Counted from the first letter of the stretch, positions 35,729 to 45,534 are shown. The stretch is DNA of 64,000 nucleotides from Methylobacterium sp. 2A (GCF_009806555.1 NZ_VUOK01000029.1:167441-231440); one strand, 5' to 3'. Translations and numbers: made by a program. The notes: generated by a model from the sequence alone, not told the origin.

Positions 35729-38700
35729 GGCAACACCTCGCCGCCTTCAATCTCCGGGCGCCGCCCGGCAATCCGCCGCTCCAGCCGGTCGAACGCCAGA
35801 TAAATCACCGGCGTCGTGAACAGCGTCAGCACCTGACTGACGATCAGACCGCCCGCGATGCAGATGCCGAGCGGCTGGCGCAGCTCCGAGCCCACGCCGG
35901 TGCCGAGGATCAGCGGCACCGCCGCGAACAAAGCCGCGAGCGTCGTCATCAGGATCGGCCGGAAGCGCAGCAGGCAGGCCTGGAAGATCGCCTCCCGGGG
36001 CTCCAGCCCGTCCTCGCGCTCCGCCTGGAGCGCGAAGTCGATCATCATGATCGCGTTCTTCTTCACGATGCCGATCAAGAGCACGATGCCGATCACCGCG
36101 ATGATGTCGAGCGACAGGCCGAACAGCATCAGGCCGAGCAGCGCCCCGATCCCCGCCGAGGGCAGGGTCGAGAGGATCGTGATCGGGTGGATGAAGCTTT
36201 CGTAGAGGACGCCCAGCACGATGTAGACGGTCACGATCGCCGCCAGAACGAGGAACAGCTCGTTGCCGAGCGCCGACTGGAAGGCGAAGACCGAGCCCTG
36301 CGGCACCACCCGGAACGAGGGCGGCAGCCCGATCGCGGCCTTGGCCTGATCGATCGCCTCCACTGCCTGCCCCAGCGCCGCGCCGGGCGCGAGGTTGAAC
36401 GACACGGTGGTGGCCGGGAACTGGCCGAGATGCGAGATCAGCAAAGGCGCCCGCCGCTCGCTGATCCGCGCCACGGCCGAGAGCGGCACCTGCCCGTTGG
36501 CCGCCGTCGAGGAGGGCAGGTAGATCGAATCGAGGCTGCGGAGCGTCGTGTGCAGCTTCGGGTCCGCCTCCAGGATCACCCGGTACTGGTTGGACTGCGT
36601 GAAGATCGTCGAGATGATCCGCTGCCCGAAGGCGTCGTAGAGAGCGTTGTCGATGGTGGCCGGGGTGATGCCGTAGCGGCCGGCGGTCGGCCGGTCGATC
36701 GTCACGTAGGCGGCGAGCCCCTGGCCCTGGTGGTCGCTCGCCACGTCCGTGACCACCGGCGATTGCGCCAGCGCCTCGGTGAAGCGCGGCACCCAGGTCT
36801 CGAAATCGTCGATGTTCGGGCTCTCCAGGATCACCTGGTACTGGGTCGCCGAGACCGCGGTGTCGATGGTCAGGTCCTGGACCGGCTGCATGTAGAGCCG
36901 CAGGCCGGGCTCGTTCGCGGCCGCCGCCGAGATCCGCCGGATGATCGCGCTGGCCGAGGCCGTGCGCGCCTCCCGGGGCTTCAGGTTGATCAGCATCCGG
37001 CCGGAATTGAGCGTGACGTTCTGGCCATCGACCCCGATGAACGACGACAGGCTCGCCACGTCCGGGTCCTTGAGGACGATCTCGGCCATCCGCTGCTGGC
37101 GCTCGGCCATGGCGGCGTAGGAGACCGACTGATCGGCCTGCGTGATGCCCTGGATCACGCCCGTGTCCTGCACGGGGAAGAAGCCCTTCGGGATCACCAC
37201 GAACAGGTAGGCGGTGAGCGCGAGCGTGCCCAACGCCACCAGCAGCGTCAGGCCCTGGTGGTTCAGCACCACCCGCAGGGCCCGGCCGTAGGCTTCGATC
37301 GTGCCGTCGATGGCGCGGCGGCCGAGGCGGGAAATCGCGCCCTCCCGGCGGTGGCGGGGCTCGGCCTCGGGCACGTGCTTCAGGAGCCGGGCGCACAGCA
37401 TCGGCACCAGGGTCAGCGAGACCACCGCCGAGATCACGATCGTGGCCGCCAGCGTGATGGCGAATTCGTGGAACAGCCGCCCGACCACGTCGCCCATGAA
37501 CAGCAGCGGGATCAGCACGGCGATCAGCGAGACGGTGAGCGAGATGATGGTGAAGCCGATCTCGCGTGAGCCCTTCAGCGCCGCCTCCAGGGGCGAATCG
37601 CCGGCCTCGACGTGCCGGGCGATGTTCTCGATCACCACGATGGCGTCGTCCACCACGAAGCCGGTGGCGATGGTGAGCGCCATCAGCGACAGGTTGTCGA
37701 GGGAGAAGCCGTAGAGATCCATCACCGACAGGGCGCCGACCAGCGACAGCGGCACCGACAGGCTCGGGATCAGGGTCGCCGACAGGCTGCGCAGGAACAG
37801 GAAGATCACCAGCACGACGAGGGCGATGGCGAGGCCGAGTTCGAACTGCACGTCCTCCACGGAGGCGCGGATCGTGGTGGTCCGGTCGGTGAGCGGCGCC
37901 ACCGCCACGGCGGCCGGCAGGCTCGCCTGGAGCTGCGGCAGCAGCGCCTTGATCTTGTCGACGGTGGCGATGACGTTGGCGCCGGGCTGGCGCTGGATGT
38001 TGAGGATCACCGCCGGGGTCGCGTCGGCCCAGGCGCCGAGCTTGGTGTTCTCCGGCCCCTCGACCACGTCGGCGACCTCGGAGAGCATGACCGGGGCGCC
38101 GTTGCGGTAGGCGATGATCGCCGAATCGTAGGCCTTCGGGTCGCGGATCTGGTCGTTGGCGTTGATCGCGTAGGACTGCTTCGGCCCGTCGATCGTGCCC
38201 TTCGGCGTGTTGACGTTGAGGTTGGTGATGGTGGTGCGCAGGTCGTCGATGTTGAGCCCGTAGGCGGCGAGCGCCCGCGCGTTGAACCGCACCCGCACGG
38301 AGGGCCGCTGGCCGCCCGAGATGCTCACGAGGCCGACGCCCGCCACCTGGCTGATTCTTTGGGCGAGGCGCGATTCTGCGAGGTCGCGCACCTGCGTCAG
38401 CGGCAGCGTCTTGGAGGTCAGCGCCAGCGTCAGGACCGGGGCGTCGGCCGGGTTGACCTTGGCGTAGATCGGCGGCGCCGGCAGGTCGGAGGGCAGCAGG
38501 TTGCCGGCGGCGTTGATCGCCGCCTGGACCTGCTGCTCGGCGATGTCGAGGGACAGGTCCAGGCTGAACTGCAGGGTGATGACCGAGGCGCCCGCCGAGG
38601 ATTGCGAGGTCATCTGGTTGAGGTTGGCGAGCTGGCCGAACTGCCGCTCGAGCGGCGCCGTCACCGAGGAGGTCATCACCTCGGGGCTGGCGCCGGGATA

Positions 38701-38850
38701 GAAGGTCTGGATCTGGATCGTCGGGTAATCGACCGCCGGCAGCGCCGAGACCGGCAGGTTCAGGTACGACACGCCGCCGACGATCAGGATCGCCAGCATC
38801 AAGAGCGTCGTGGCCACCGGGCGGAGGATGAAGAGGCGGGACGGGTTCAT
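35725..38850 (-). CDS. RND multidrug efflux permease (MdtB-like)
   Basis: 1041 residues, normal RND length. It starts [18 protein letters not shown]; the TM4 region reads [19 protein letters not shown] with the paired aspartates of the proton relay, and [19 protein letters not shown] follows family pattern. It pairs with the second permease (31575-35024) as MdtB/MdtC-type heteromeric partners. The ATG at 38850 overlaps a bridge ORF stop as ATGA; its own stop lies in GTGATG with the DUF559 start. Confidence 0.93.
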   Translation of the reverse strand: MNPSRLFILRPVATTLLMLAILIVGGVSYLNLPVSALPAVDYPTIQIQTFYPGASPEVMTSSVTAPLERQFGQLANLNQMTSQSSAGASVITLQFSLDLSLDIAEQQVQAAINAAGNLLPSDLPAPPIYAKVNPADAPVLTLALTSKTLPLTQVRDLAESRLAQRISQVAGVGLVSISGGQRPSVRVRFNARALAAYGLNIDDLRTTITNLNVNTPKGTIDGPKQSYAINANDQIRDPKAYDSAIIAYRNGAPVMLSEVADVVEGPENTKLGAWADATPAVILNIQRQPGANVIATVDKIKALLPQLQASLPAAVAVAPLTDRTTTIRASVEDVQFELGLAIALVVLVIFLFLRSLSATLIPSLSVPLSLVGALSVMDLYGFSLDNLSLMALTIATGFVVDDAIVVIENIARHVEAGDSPLEAALKGSREIGFTIISLTVSLIAVLIPLLFMGDVVGRLFHEFAITLAATIVISAVVSLTLVPMLCARLLKHVPEAEPRHRREGAISRLGRRAIDGTIEAYGRALRVVLNHQGLTLLVALGTLALTAYLFVVIPKGFFPVQDTGVIQGITQADQSVSYAAMAERQQRMAEIVLKDPDVASLSSFIGVDGQNVTLNSGRMLINLKPREARTASASAIIRRISAAAANEPGLRLYMQPVQDLTIDTAVSATQYQVILESPNIDDFETWVPRFTEALAQSPVVTDVASDHQGQGLAAYVTIDRPTAGRYGITPATIDNALYDAFGQRIISTIFTQSNQYRVILEADPKLHTTLRSLDSIYLPSSTAANGQVPLSAVARISERRAPLLISHLGQFPATTVSFNLAPGAALGQAVEAIDQAKAAIGLPPSFRVVPQGSVFAFQSALGNELFLVLAAIVTVYIVLGVLYESFIHPITILSTLPSAGIGALLGLMLFGLSLDIIAVIGIVLLIGIVKKNAIMMIDFALQAEREDGLEPREAIFQACLLRFRPILMTTLAALFAAVPLILGTGVGSELRQPLGICIAGGLIVSQVLTLFTTPVIYLAFDRLERRIAGRRPEIEGGEVLP

Positions 38851-39098
38851 CGGCGCGCCGCCTTTTTCCCCTGTCTCCGCGGGCGGGGAGAGGCCCGCAG
38901 GCACCTTGTCGTGCCTGCGGGAAGCGGAGGCGAAGCCGAAACGGCGGTGAGGGGGTGCCGCAGGATGAGGCTTCTACGGCCAAGCCCCCTCACCTTCGGC
39001 TGCCGCCTCGCTCCGGCGACGACGAGGTCGCCGGAGCCCTCTCCCCGCGCGCGGGGAGAGGGGAGGAAGCCGCACACGCGCGCTGCCAACCGCCTCAC
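38847..39098 (-). other. 83-codon bridge ORF across repeat D
   Basis: Starts with a GTG that overlaps the adaptor stop as GTGA (39095-39098), runs open through a palindromic repeat and ends with TGA overlapping the MdtB-like start as ATGA (38847-38850). The predicted peptide is arginine-rich and repeat-derived, with no domain. Possible relay keeping adaptor and pump translation linked. Confidence 0.45.
38871..39064. repeat. Palindromic repeat, family D
   Basis: About 190 bp with ends CCCCTGTCTCCGCGGGCGGGGAGAGG and CTCTCCCCGCGCGCGGGGAGAGG in outline, inner hairpins GCAGGCACC...GTGCCTGC and CTCCGGCGAC..GTCGCCGGAG. Only one copy is in this window, but the style matches the other families. It lies between adaptor and pump. 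Confidence 0.65.
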
Positions 39099-40468
39099 TG
39101 CGCCTGACGGCGCCGGTGCCGACGGCCGCCCTCCGTTGTCCCTTGCGAGTCCGCCGCCCCGTCGGCCTTCACCTCCCCCTTGCCGTCCGGCTTCGCCTCC
39201 GCGGCCTTGCCCGCATCGGCCTGCGCGCCCTCGGTGATGCGCACCGGCGCGCCGTCCTTCAGCCGGTCGGTGCCGTCCGTGACGACGCGGTCGCCCAGGT
39301 TCAGGCCGGAGACCACCACCGTGTGGGTCCCGTCGGTCTCGCCGGTCTTGATCGGCCGGACCGTGACCTTGCTGTCCCCGTCCATCAGGTAGACGTAGGT
39401 GCCGGGCGTGCCCTGGAGCAGGGCCGCGTTCGGCACCAGCGTGGCATTCCGCACCGTGTCGACCGTCAGCTTGGCGTTGACGAACTGGTTCGGAAACAGC
39501 TCCTCGTCGGCGTTGTCGAACAGGGCGCGCAGTTTCACCGTACCGGTGGTCGTGTCGATCTGGTTGTCGACCGTGTCGAGCCGGCCGGTGGCGATCTCGT
39601 GGGCGTCGCCGCGGTCGTAGGCCCGCACGATGAGCTTCGCGCCCGCCCGCACCTGCCGCATCACCCGCGCGACGTCGTCCTCCGGCAGGGTGAACACCAC
39701 CGAGATCGGATGGAGCTGGGTCACCACCACGATCGCCGTCGAGGCGGCCGAGATGTAGTTGCCCTGATCGACCTGCCGCAGGCCGACCCGCCCGTCCACC
39801 GGCGACGTGATGTGCGTATAGGCGATGTTGAGCTTCTGCTGGTCGACCAGCGCCTGGTCGGCCGCGACCGTGCCCTCGTTCTGCTTCACCAGGGCGGCCT
39901 GCGTGTCGACATTCTGCCTGGAGATCGAATCCTGCCGGTTCAACGTCTGGTAGCGCTGGAGGTCGAGCTTCGAGTTCTGCAAGAGCGCCTGATCGCGGGC
40001 GAGCTGGCCCTGGTACTGGGCAAGCAGGGCCTCGTAGGGCCGCGAATCGATTCGGGCGAGTTCGTCGCCCGCCTTGACCATCTGGCCTTCCCGGAACTGG
40101 ACCTGCATGAGGTAGCCGCTGATCTGCGACTTCACCGTCACGGTGGCGAGGGGCGTCACGGTGCCGAGGCCCTGGAGCACCACCGGCATGTCGCCGGTCG
40201 TGACCGACGCGATGCCGACCGCCTGCGGCATGTCGGCCCCGCCGTGCCGGCCACCGCGGCCGCCGGCATGCTGCCCGGTCGCGGGCGCGGCCCCCTTGTC
40301 GGTTCGCGCCTCGTACCAGCGATGGCCGATCGCCCCGGCGCCGGCCAGCAGCACCAGGATCACGAGCCAGCGGATCGGCCGGAACCGCCGCCGGACATCG
40401 CGCACGGGCGCCTCGCCGGGCTGGTAGGCGCGGGCCGTGTCGGTCCGGATCGGTGAACTCTCGTTCAT
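39095..40468 (-). CDS. RND periplasmic adaptor (MdtA-like membrane-fusion protein)
   Basis: 457 residues. One N-terminal membrane anchor (about 32-51, IRWLVILVLLAGAGAIG), then a lipoyl/barrel-sandwich domain (VTVKSQISGYLMQVQFREGQMVKAGDELARIDSRPYEALLAQ in outline), a helical hairpin, and beta-barrel and membrane-proximal domains; the C-terminal 50 residues are charged and low complexity. It joins the two pumps to NodT across the periplasm. The ATG at 40468 precedes a proline-rich cytoplasmic leader; the in-frame extension upstream has no anchor. First gene of the efflux operon; no local regulator was found. Confidence 0.93.
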   Translation of the reverse strand: MNESSPIRTDTARAYQPGEAPVRDVRRRFRPIRWLVILVLLAGAGAIGHRWYEARTDKGAAPATGQHAGGRGGRHGGADMPQAVGIASVTTGDMPVVLQGLGTVTPLATVTVKSQISGYLMQVQFREGQMVKAGDELARIDSRPYEALLAQYQGQLARDQALLQNSKLDLQRYQTLNRQDSISRQNVDTQAALVKQNEGTVAADQALVDQQKLNIAYTHITSPVDGRVGLRQVDQGNYISAASTAIVVVTQLHPISVVFTLPEDDVARVMRQVRAGAKLIVRAYDRGDAHEIATGRLDTVDNQIDTTTGTVKLRALFDNADEELFPNQFVNAKLTVDTVRNATLVPNAALLQGTPGTYVYLMDGDSKVTVRPIKTGETDGTHTVVVSGLNLGDRVVTDGTDRLKDGAPVRITEGAQADAGKAAEAKPDGKGEVKADGAADSQGTTEGGRRHRRRQAQ

Positions 40469-40752
40469 GACTGACTCATGTCTGGCTGGAGCCGAGACCG
40501 CCGCTCCGATGGACGGCCCCGTTCCCGCGTGTCCAAACCCCTGTGCCTGCCCCCGCGACGCCGGTCGCCGAGACTTGGTCTGAGACCATTGCCGTCTCAT
40601 GTCGGACCGGGGCGGAAACGACTCCCGGCGTCGAGCCTAAGCCCATAACGGTATCTGGGGCCTGTACGGCTCATGACCGCGGCGACATCTTCGCCGCCCG
40701 GGCAGCCTGGATCGGTGCCTGCCCAATGCGCCGTCACTAGGGCGGCGAGGTT

Positions 40753-40950
40753 TCAGTCGTGTTGCTGGTGGTCCGCCCCGCCCGGTCCCCTGTCGGATCC
40801 GGGCCTTGCCCCGGGTTCCGGCGCCGCATAGGCGCGCAGCACCGTCCGGAAACCGGCATCGACGGGAATCACCGGCAGGGTGCGGCGGAGGAGGAGGCCG
40901 CCTGCGGCGCATACAAGAGCGAGGATCAGGCAGCGGGTGGCCGTTCGCAT
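40753..40950 (-). CDS. Small exported or membrane-anchored hypothetical protein
   Basis: 65 residues: a basic start MRTATR, a hydrophobic stretch CLILALVCAAGGLLL, then RRTLPVIPVDAGFRTVLRAYAAPEPG and an acidic/Gly tail. It looks like a signal-anchored microprotein but I recognise no family, and it could be chance. Composition fits coding sequence moderately. From 40951 to 41334 I see only the hairpin at 41062 and promoter-like space. Confidence 0.35.
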   Translation of the reverse strand: MRTATRCLILALVCAAGGLLLRRTLPVIPVDAGFRTVLRAYAAPEPGARPGSDRGPGGADHQQHD

Positions 40951-41061
40951 CGTCGATTCTGGAACAGCCGCTGACACCGGAGGCGGGACGACCCGGCCAT
41001 CGGCCCGCCGGTGCGATCAGGCCGAGCCGTTCTGGCCGAAAACCTAGCCCCGAAACGTCGA

Positions 41062-41093
41062 AAGGACCACCGACCCGCAAGTCGATGGTCCTT
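41062..41093. repeat. Hairpin in the 40951-41334 gap
   Basis: AAGGACCACCGAC - 6-nt loop - GTCGATGGTCCTT, a 13-bp stem with one mismatch. It lies between a possible microprotein gene and the aminotransferase. Terminator or repeat remnant; no U-run. Confidence 0.45.
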
Positions 41094-41334
41094 CGAGAGG
41101 ACCGGAGCGGCACCCTGCAGAGGGGGCGAGGGGGCGAAGCCCCGTCGACAGGAGCGCCGTTCCGGCCGTGAGGGAAACCTACGATACGAGTGATGAAAGT
41201 CAACATTCGTCAGCCGTCCGTTTTCGGCGACGCGATACGTCTGTGCGACGGCGCACATTCCTCATCCCGTCGCACCCATGCTACAGGCCGGCCATGCTGA
41301 GCCCGTCCTGGCCCGATCCCCTGTTCCGCCGCTC

Positions 41335-42504
41335 ATGAATCCGGTCTTCGCGACGCTGCCCACGACGGTGTTCGAGACCATGTCGCGGCTCGCCCGGACC
41401 CACGGCGCGATCAATCTCGGCCAGGGTTTTCCCGACGATCCGGGGCCGGCCGACATCCGCCGGCACGGCGCCCGCGCCCTGGTGGAGGGCTGGAACCAGT
41501 ATCCGCCGATGATGGGCGTGCCGGCCCTGCGTGAGGCGGTGGCGGCGCATTACGCGGCGCATCAGGGGCTCGCCCTCGATCCCGAGACGGAGGTGATGGT
41601 GACCTCCGGCGCCACGGAGGCCCTGGCCGGCGCGCTGCTGGCCCTGATCGAGCCCGGCGACGAGGTCGTGCTGTTCGCACCCCTCTACGACGCCTACCTG
41701 CCGCTGGTCCGGCGCGCCGGGGGCGTGCCGCGGGTCGTGACCCTGACGCCGCCGGCCTTCCGCCTGAACGAGGCCGCCCTGGCGGAGGCCTTCAGCGACC
41801 GCACCAAGGTCGTGGTGCTGAACAACCCGCTCAACCCCGGCGCCACCCTGTCCGGGCCGGACGACCTCGCGCTGCTCGCCCGCTTCTGCTGCCGCTTCGA
41901 CGTGACCGCGCTCTGCGACGAGGTCTGGGAGCACGTGGTCTTCGACGGCGCACGCCACGTCCCGCTCATGGCGCTGCCCGGGATGCGCGCGCGGACGGTG
42001 AAGATCGGCTCGGCGGGCAAGATCTTCTCGCTCACCGGCTGGAAGGTCGGCTTCGTGATGGCCGATGCCCGGCTGATGCAGGGGCTCGCCAAGGCGCACC
42101 AGTTCCTCACCTTCACGACGCCGCCGAACCTTCAGGAGGCGGTGGCCTACGGCCTCGCCAAGCCCCCGGGCTGGTTCAACGCCATGCGGGCCGGCTACGC
42201 ACGGTCCCGGGACCGGCTCGCCGGCGGCCTGCGGGCACTGGGCTTCGACGTGCTGCCGAGCCGAGCGACGTGGTTCCTCAACATCGATATCGCGGACTTG
42301 GCTCTGAGAGATCCGGGCCTGGGCGATGACGTGGCGTTCTGCGAGGCGCTCGTCACCCGCCACGGCGTGGCGGCGATCCCGGTGAGCGCCTTCTACCCGG
42401 ACGCCTCCGTGCGGACGCTCGTGCGCCTGTGCTTCGCCAAGGACGACGCCACCCTGGACGCCGCCCTCGACCGGATGAGCGGGCTCGGCCCGAGGCACCC
42501 ATGA
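41335..42504 (+). CDS. Class I PLP-dependent aminotransferase
   Basis: About 389 residues. Fold-type I aminotransferase resembling kynurenine/methionine-type enzymes: INLGQGFPDDPGP near residue 22, cofactor-binding VMVTSGATEAL, NNPLNPGAT, and the PLP lysine in KIGSAGKIFSLTGWKVGF (about residue 230). The substrate is not decidable. The ATG at 41335 overlaps the TGA of a 14-codon leader frame (41294-41338, MLSPSWPDPLFRRS) as ATGA; ATG 41278 in frame would add 19 residues. Confidence 0.88.
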   Translation: MNPVFATLPTTVFETMSRLARTHGAINLGQGFPDDPGPADIRRHGARALVEGWNQYPPMMGVPALREAVAAHYAAHQGLALDPETEVMVTSGATEALAGALLALIEPGDEVVLFAPLYDAYLPLVRRAGGVPRVVTLTPPAFRLNEAALAEAFSDRTKVVVLNNPLNPGATLSGPDDLALLARFCCRFDVTALCDEVWEHVVFDGARHVPLMALPGMRARTVKIGSAGKIFSLTGWKVGFVMADARLMQGLAKAHQFLTFTTPPNLQEAVAYGLAKPPGWFNAMRAGYARSRDRLAGGLRALGFDVLPSRATWFLNIDIADLALRDPGLGDDVAFCEALVTRHGVAAIPVSAFYPDASVRTLVRLCFAKDDATLDAALDRMSGLGPRHP

Positions 42505-42585
42505 GGCGCGCGAGCCCGTTCCTTGCGGGGATCCGTTGGCGGGGCCACATCGTTGACAGCGATGGCATCCCCACGGACCGCAACC

Positions 42586-43062
42586 ATGGATTTCACCCAG
42601 GCCCACCCGGCCGGGCGCTTCGCCCGGGCCGAAACCGTCTCCGGCGGCCGGCCGGCCTTCCTGTCGGCGGATCTCGGCCGCGAGGCGAGCCTCGCCCGGC
42701 TGGAAACGCTGGCCCACCTGATGGACACGGCCTTCATCATCCCGGGCATCAACCGGCGGGTCGGGTTCGACGCGCTGATCGGCCTCGTTCCGGTGATCGG
42801 CGACGTGGCCGGCATGGTGATCTCGTCCTTCATCGTCTACGAGGCCCGGCGCCTCGGGGCGCCGCGCTGGCTGCTCGCCCGGATGGGGCTCAACGTGGCC
42901 TTCGACGGGCTGATCGGCGCAGTGCCGGTGGCGGGCGACCTGTTCGACGCCGCCTTCAAGGCCAACCGTCGCAACGTCCGCCTGCTGCGCCGCTGGATGG
43001 AACGCAGCGGCGGCCTGCGCCCGACCGAGATCGAGGGCACCGCGACCCGGCTCGACGGCTGA
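42586..43062 (+). CDS. DUF4112 family membrane protein
   Basis: 158 residues. Two to three hydrophobic segments between residues of about 55 and 125. The core ETLAHLMDTAFIIPGINRRVGFDALIGLVPVIGDVAGMV (outline) and the repeat-like FDGLIGAVPVAGDLFDAAFKANRRN are diagnostic for DUF4112. Function unknown. The ATG at 42586 begins homology; an upstream ATG at 42523 would overlap the gap after the aminotransferase. Confidence 0.82.
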   Translation: MDFTQAHPAGRFARAETVSGGRPAFLSADLGREASLARLETLAHLMDTAFIIPGINRRVGFDALIGLVPVIGDVAGMVISSFIVYEARRLGAPRWLLARMGLNVAFDGLIGAVPVAGDLFDAAFKANRRNVRLLRRWMERSGGLRPTEIEGTATRLDG

Positions 43063-43089
43063 GTACTTGCGGACGGGCGCATTTGGGCC

Positions 43090-43256
43090 TCCTCCCTCCC
43101 CCCTGTGCGGGGGCGGGTACCCTGCGCAGCAGGGGGGGAGAGGGGCTGCGCGACGGTTCAGGCCATGAAGCCGGTCGCGACCCTTCCGAAAACGTCGCTC
43201 CCCTCTCCCGACCCGGCCTGACGGCCGGGCCACCCTCCTCCGCAGAGGGGGGAGGG
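43090..43256. repeat. Palindromic repeat, family C copy 3
   Basis: Starts CTCCCTCCCCCCTGTGCGGG and ends CTCCGCAGAGGGGGGAGGG, with the GGGGAGAGG and CCTCTCCCGACC arms inside. Somewhat diverged from copies 1 and 2. It lies between DUF4112 and yejE. Confidence 0.8.
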
Positions 43257-43291
43257 AACGCGCGCTCGGCAACGTTCGGGAGCCTCCAACC

Positions 43292-44503
43292 ATGAACGAA
43301 GTCGCCCGCCCCGGCGAGGGCACAGCCGTGCCCGCCCCGATGCCCGGCGCCCAGCCGATCGTCCTGCGGCCGGACGAGGGCACGCCCCCGCCGCCCGCTC
43401 CGGCGAGCCGGCGCGGCCTGTCGCCGATCAACCGGCGGCGGCTGGACAATTTCCGCCGCAACCGCCTCGGTTACGTGTCGTTCCTGGTCTTCACGGTCCT
43501 GTTCGTCGCCAGCCTGTTCGCCGAGTTCATCGCCAACGACCGTCCGATCCTCCTCTCCTACAAGGGCGAGTGGCTGGTGCCGGTGCTGGTCGACTATCCG
43601 GAGGAGAAATTCGGCGGCTTCCTCGCGCAGACCGATTACCGCTCGCCCGAGATCCGCAAGGAGATCGCCGAGAACGGCTGGGCGCTCTGGCCGCCGATCC
43701 GGTTCTCCTACGACACGATCAACGAGGATCTGCCGACGCCCTCGCCCTCGCCGCCGACCTGGATGCTGACGGACGCCCAGTGCAAGCCGGTCGCGGAAAA
43801 ACTCGGCGGCTCGACCTGCGCCGACATCCCCTGGCACTGGCTCGGCACCGACAACACCACCCGCGACGTGCTGGCCCGGGTGATCTACGGCTTCCGCATC
43901 TCGGTGCTGTTCGGCCTGATCCTGGCGGCGGTGTCCTCTGCCATCGGCGTGGTGGCGGGCGCCGTGCAGGGCTATTTCGGCGGCTGGGTCGATCTCGCCT
44001 TCCAGCGTTTCATCGAGGTCTGGGGCGGGATCCCGACCCTCTACCTGATCATCATCATCTCGGCCTTCATCGCCCCGGGCTTCTTCGTGCTGCTCGGCAT
44101 CATGCTGCTGTTCTCCTGGGTGGCGCTGGTGAGCGTCGTGCGGGCCGAGTTCCTGCGCGCCCGGAACTTCGAATATGTCCGCGCCGCCCGGGCGCTGGGC
44201 CTGTCGAATATCCGGATCATGGCGGTTCATCTCCTGCCGAACGCCATGGTGGCGACGCTGACCTTCCTGCCGTTCATCTTGAACGGTTCGATCACGACAC
44301 TGACCTCGCTCGACTTCCTCGGCTTCGGCCTGCCGCCGGGTTCGCCCTCGCTGGGCGAGCTCCTCGCCCAGGGCAAGGACAACCTCACGGCACCGTGGCT
44401 CGGGCTTACGGGCTTCCTGGTGATCGCCGTGATGCTGAGCCTGCTCGTCTTCGCCGGCGAGGCCGTCCGCGACGCGTTCGACCCGCGCAAGACCTTCGCC
44501 TGA
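43292..44503 (+). CDS. yejE: Oligopeptide/microcin C ABC transporter permease YejE-like
   Basis: 403 residues. Cytoplasmic proline-rich N-terminus (about 1-40), first membrane helix near 60, a large periplasmic insertion (about 80-180) typical of YejE, then a DppC-like core with five helices and the EAA loop ARALGLSNIRIMAVHLLPNA. It carries peptides across the inner membrane with YejB, YejF and binding protein YejA, none of which is adjacent, so it is orphaned or the cluster is split. A frame through repeat C3 ends at its start as ATGA. Confidence 0.87.
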   Translation: MNEVARPGEGTAVPAPMPGAQPIVLRPDEGTPPPPAPASRRGLSPINRRRLDNFRRNRLGYVSFLVFTVLFVASLFAEFIANDRPILLSYKGEWLVPVLVDYPEEKFGGFLAQTDYRSPEIRKEIAENGWALWPPIRFSYDTINEDLPTPSPSPPTWMLTDAQCKPVAEKLGGSTCADIPWHWLGTDNTTRDVLARVIYGFRISVLFGLILAAVSSAIGVVAGAVQGYFGGWVDLAFQRFIEVWGGIPTLYLIIIISAFIAPGFFVLLGIMLLFSWVALVSVVRAEFLRARNFEYVRAARALGLSNIRIMAVHLLPNAMVATLTFLPFILNGSITTLTSLDFLGFGLPPGSPSLGELLAQGKDNLTAPWLGLTGFLVIAVMLSLLVFAGEAVRDAFDPRKTFA

Positions 44504-44937
44504 CCCGCGCCTGACGGTAACCTGAGGTTATCGACGGGCGAATCGGTCGGTGCCCGGCGGCGCCCGATGTCGCAGCCGCGCGGATTCCTCACGAAATCTT
44601 GCGCGACACCTGCGGATGTTTTGGGCAGACCGGTAAATCCCAGCGCAGGATCGTCTGAGACAGAGGCGGTTTCCGAGGGTAAAGGTCTCTCCCGTCAATG
44701 AAAACTTGCTTTCACGATCCGCGCAGCATTCGCCTGCCGGGCCTCGATAAAGCGGCCGGGAAATGCCGTTCAAATGTCGCCAATGCAACTGTACCCTGTA
44801 GGGATGGACGGGTGATGCATACTTAGACTTTTGGTCAGACACCGAACCCTATCGGGATGACCTTGCTTTTTCCGGAGGGTGTCTTAACTCGCGAAAAGAG
44901 GGAACCGAACCAGGTTTTCACAGCAAGGAAAGAGAGA
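44504..44937 (+). promoter_or_regulatory. Long leader upstream of mucR
   Basis: 434 bp without a gene. It is lower in GC than its neighbours and contains several short A/T tracts (GAAAACTTGC, TGATGCATACTTAGAC). I could not place a convincing promoter. MucR genes commonly have long autoregulated leaders, so operator sites here are plausible. A purine-rich AGGAAAGAGAGA precedes the start. Confidence 0.4.
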
Positions 44938-45474
44938 ATGTCTGACGCTACGCCGACATCCCAACTGGATTACATCGAACGGACCGTGGACGTCGTGGCG
45001 GCGTACGTTTCGAACAACTCGCTGCCCTCGGCCGAATTGCCCAGCCTGATCGCGAGCATTCACAGCGCGCTGAATTCGATCGCATCCGGTCCGGCCGCCC
45101 CGGTCGCCGACACTGTCGAACGGCCGACCCCGGCCCAGATCCGCAGGTCGATCCGGCCCGACGGGCTGATCAGCTTCATCGACGGCAAGTCGTACAAGAC
45201 CCTGAAGCGCCACCTCACCAAGCACGGCCTGGACCCGCAGAGCTACCGCGAGCGCTTCGGGCTGCCGGCCGATTACCCGACCACGTCGGCCAATTACTCG
45301 GCGCAGCGCTCGGCCCTGGCCAAGAGCCTTGGCCTCGGTCAGCCCGGCCGCGGCCAGCAGGCCGATCAGGACAACGAAGCCGCGGACGATACGGCCGCCT
45401 CGCAGGGGCGGCGCCGGGGTGCGGCCGCCGGAGGCCGCGGGCGTGGCGGCAGCCGCAAGGTCGAGGCCGCCTGA
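44938..45474 (+). CDS. MucR/Ros-family transcriptional regulator without zinc cysteines
   Basis: 178 residues. N-terminal oligomerisation part (DVVAAYVSNNSLPSAELPSLIASIHSAL in outline, about 17-45) and a C-terminal DNA-binding domain: SIRPDGLISFIDGKSYKTLKRHLTKHGLDPQSYRERFGLPADYP. Where classical MucR reads CLEC, this protein has SFID, so both zinc cysteines are missing; the histidines remain. It resembles zinc-free Ml-type homologues. The tail (about 125-178) is Gln/Gly/Arg-rich. MucR proteins are H-NS-like global regulators of envelope, motility and cell cycle genes. Confidence 0.88.
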   Translation: MSDATPTSQLDYIERTVDVVAAYVSNNSLPSAELPSLIASIHSALNSIASGPAAPVADTVERPTPAQIRRSIRPDGLISFIDGKSYKTLKRHLTKHGLDPQSYRERFGLPADYPTTSANYSAQRSALAKSLGLGQPGRGQQADQDNEAADDTAASQGRRRGAAAGGRGRGGSRKVEAA

Positions 45475-45534
45475 CGCGGCCGTACAGGGCCTGCTTGACG
45501 GACGCGCGGTGTTCCGCATCGCGCCGCAAGGCAT

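Noticed and set aside
35701..37569. Long open frame opposite the MdtB-like pump
   Set aside because: Antisense shadow of the RND gene; composition is typical of reversed GC-rich codons.
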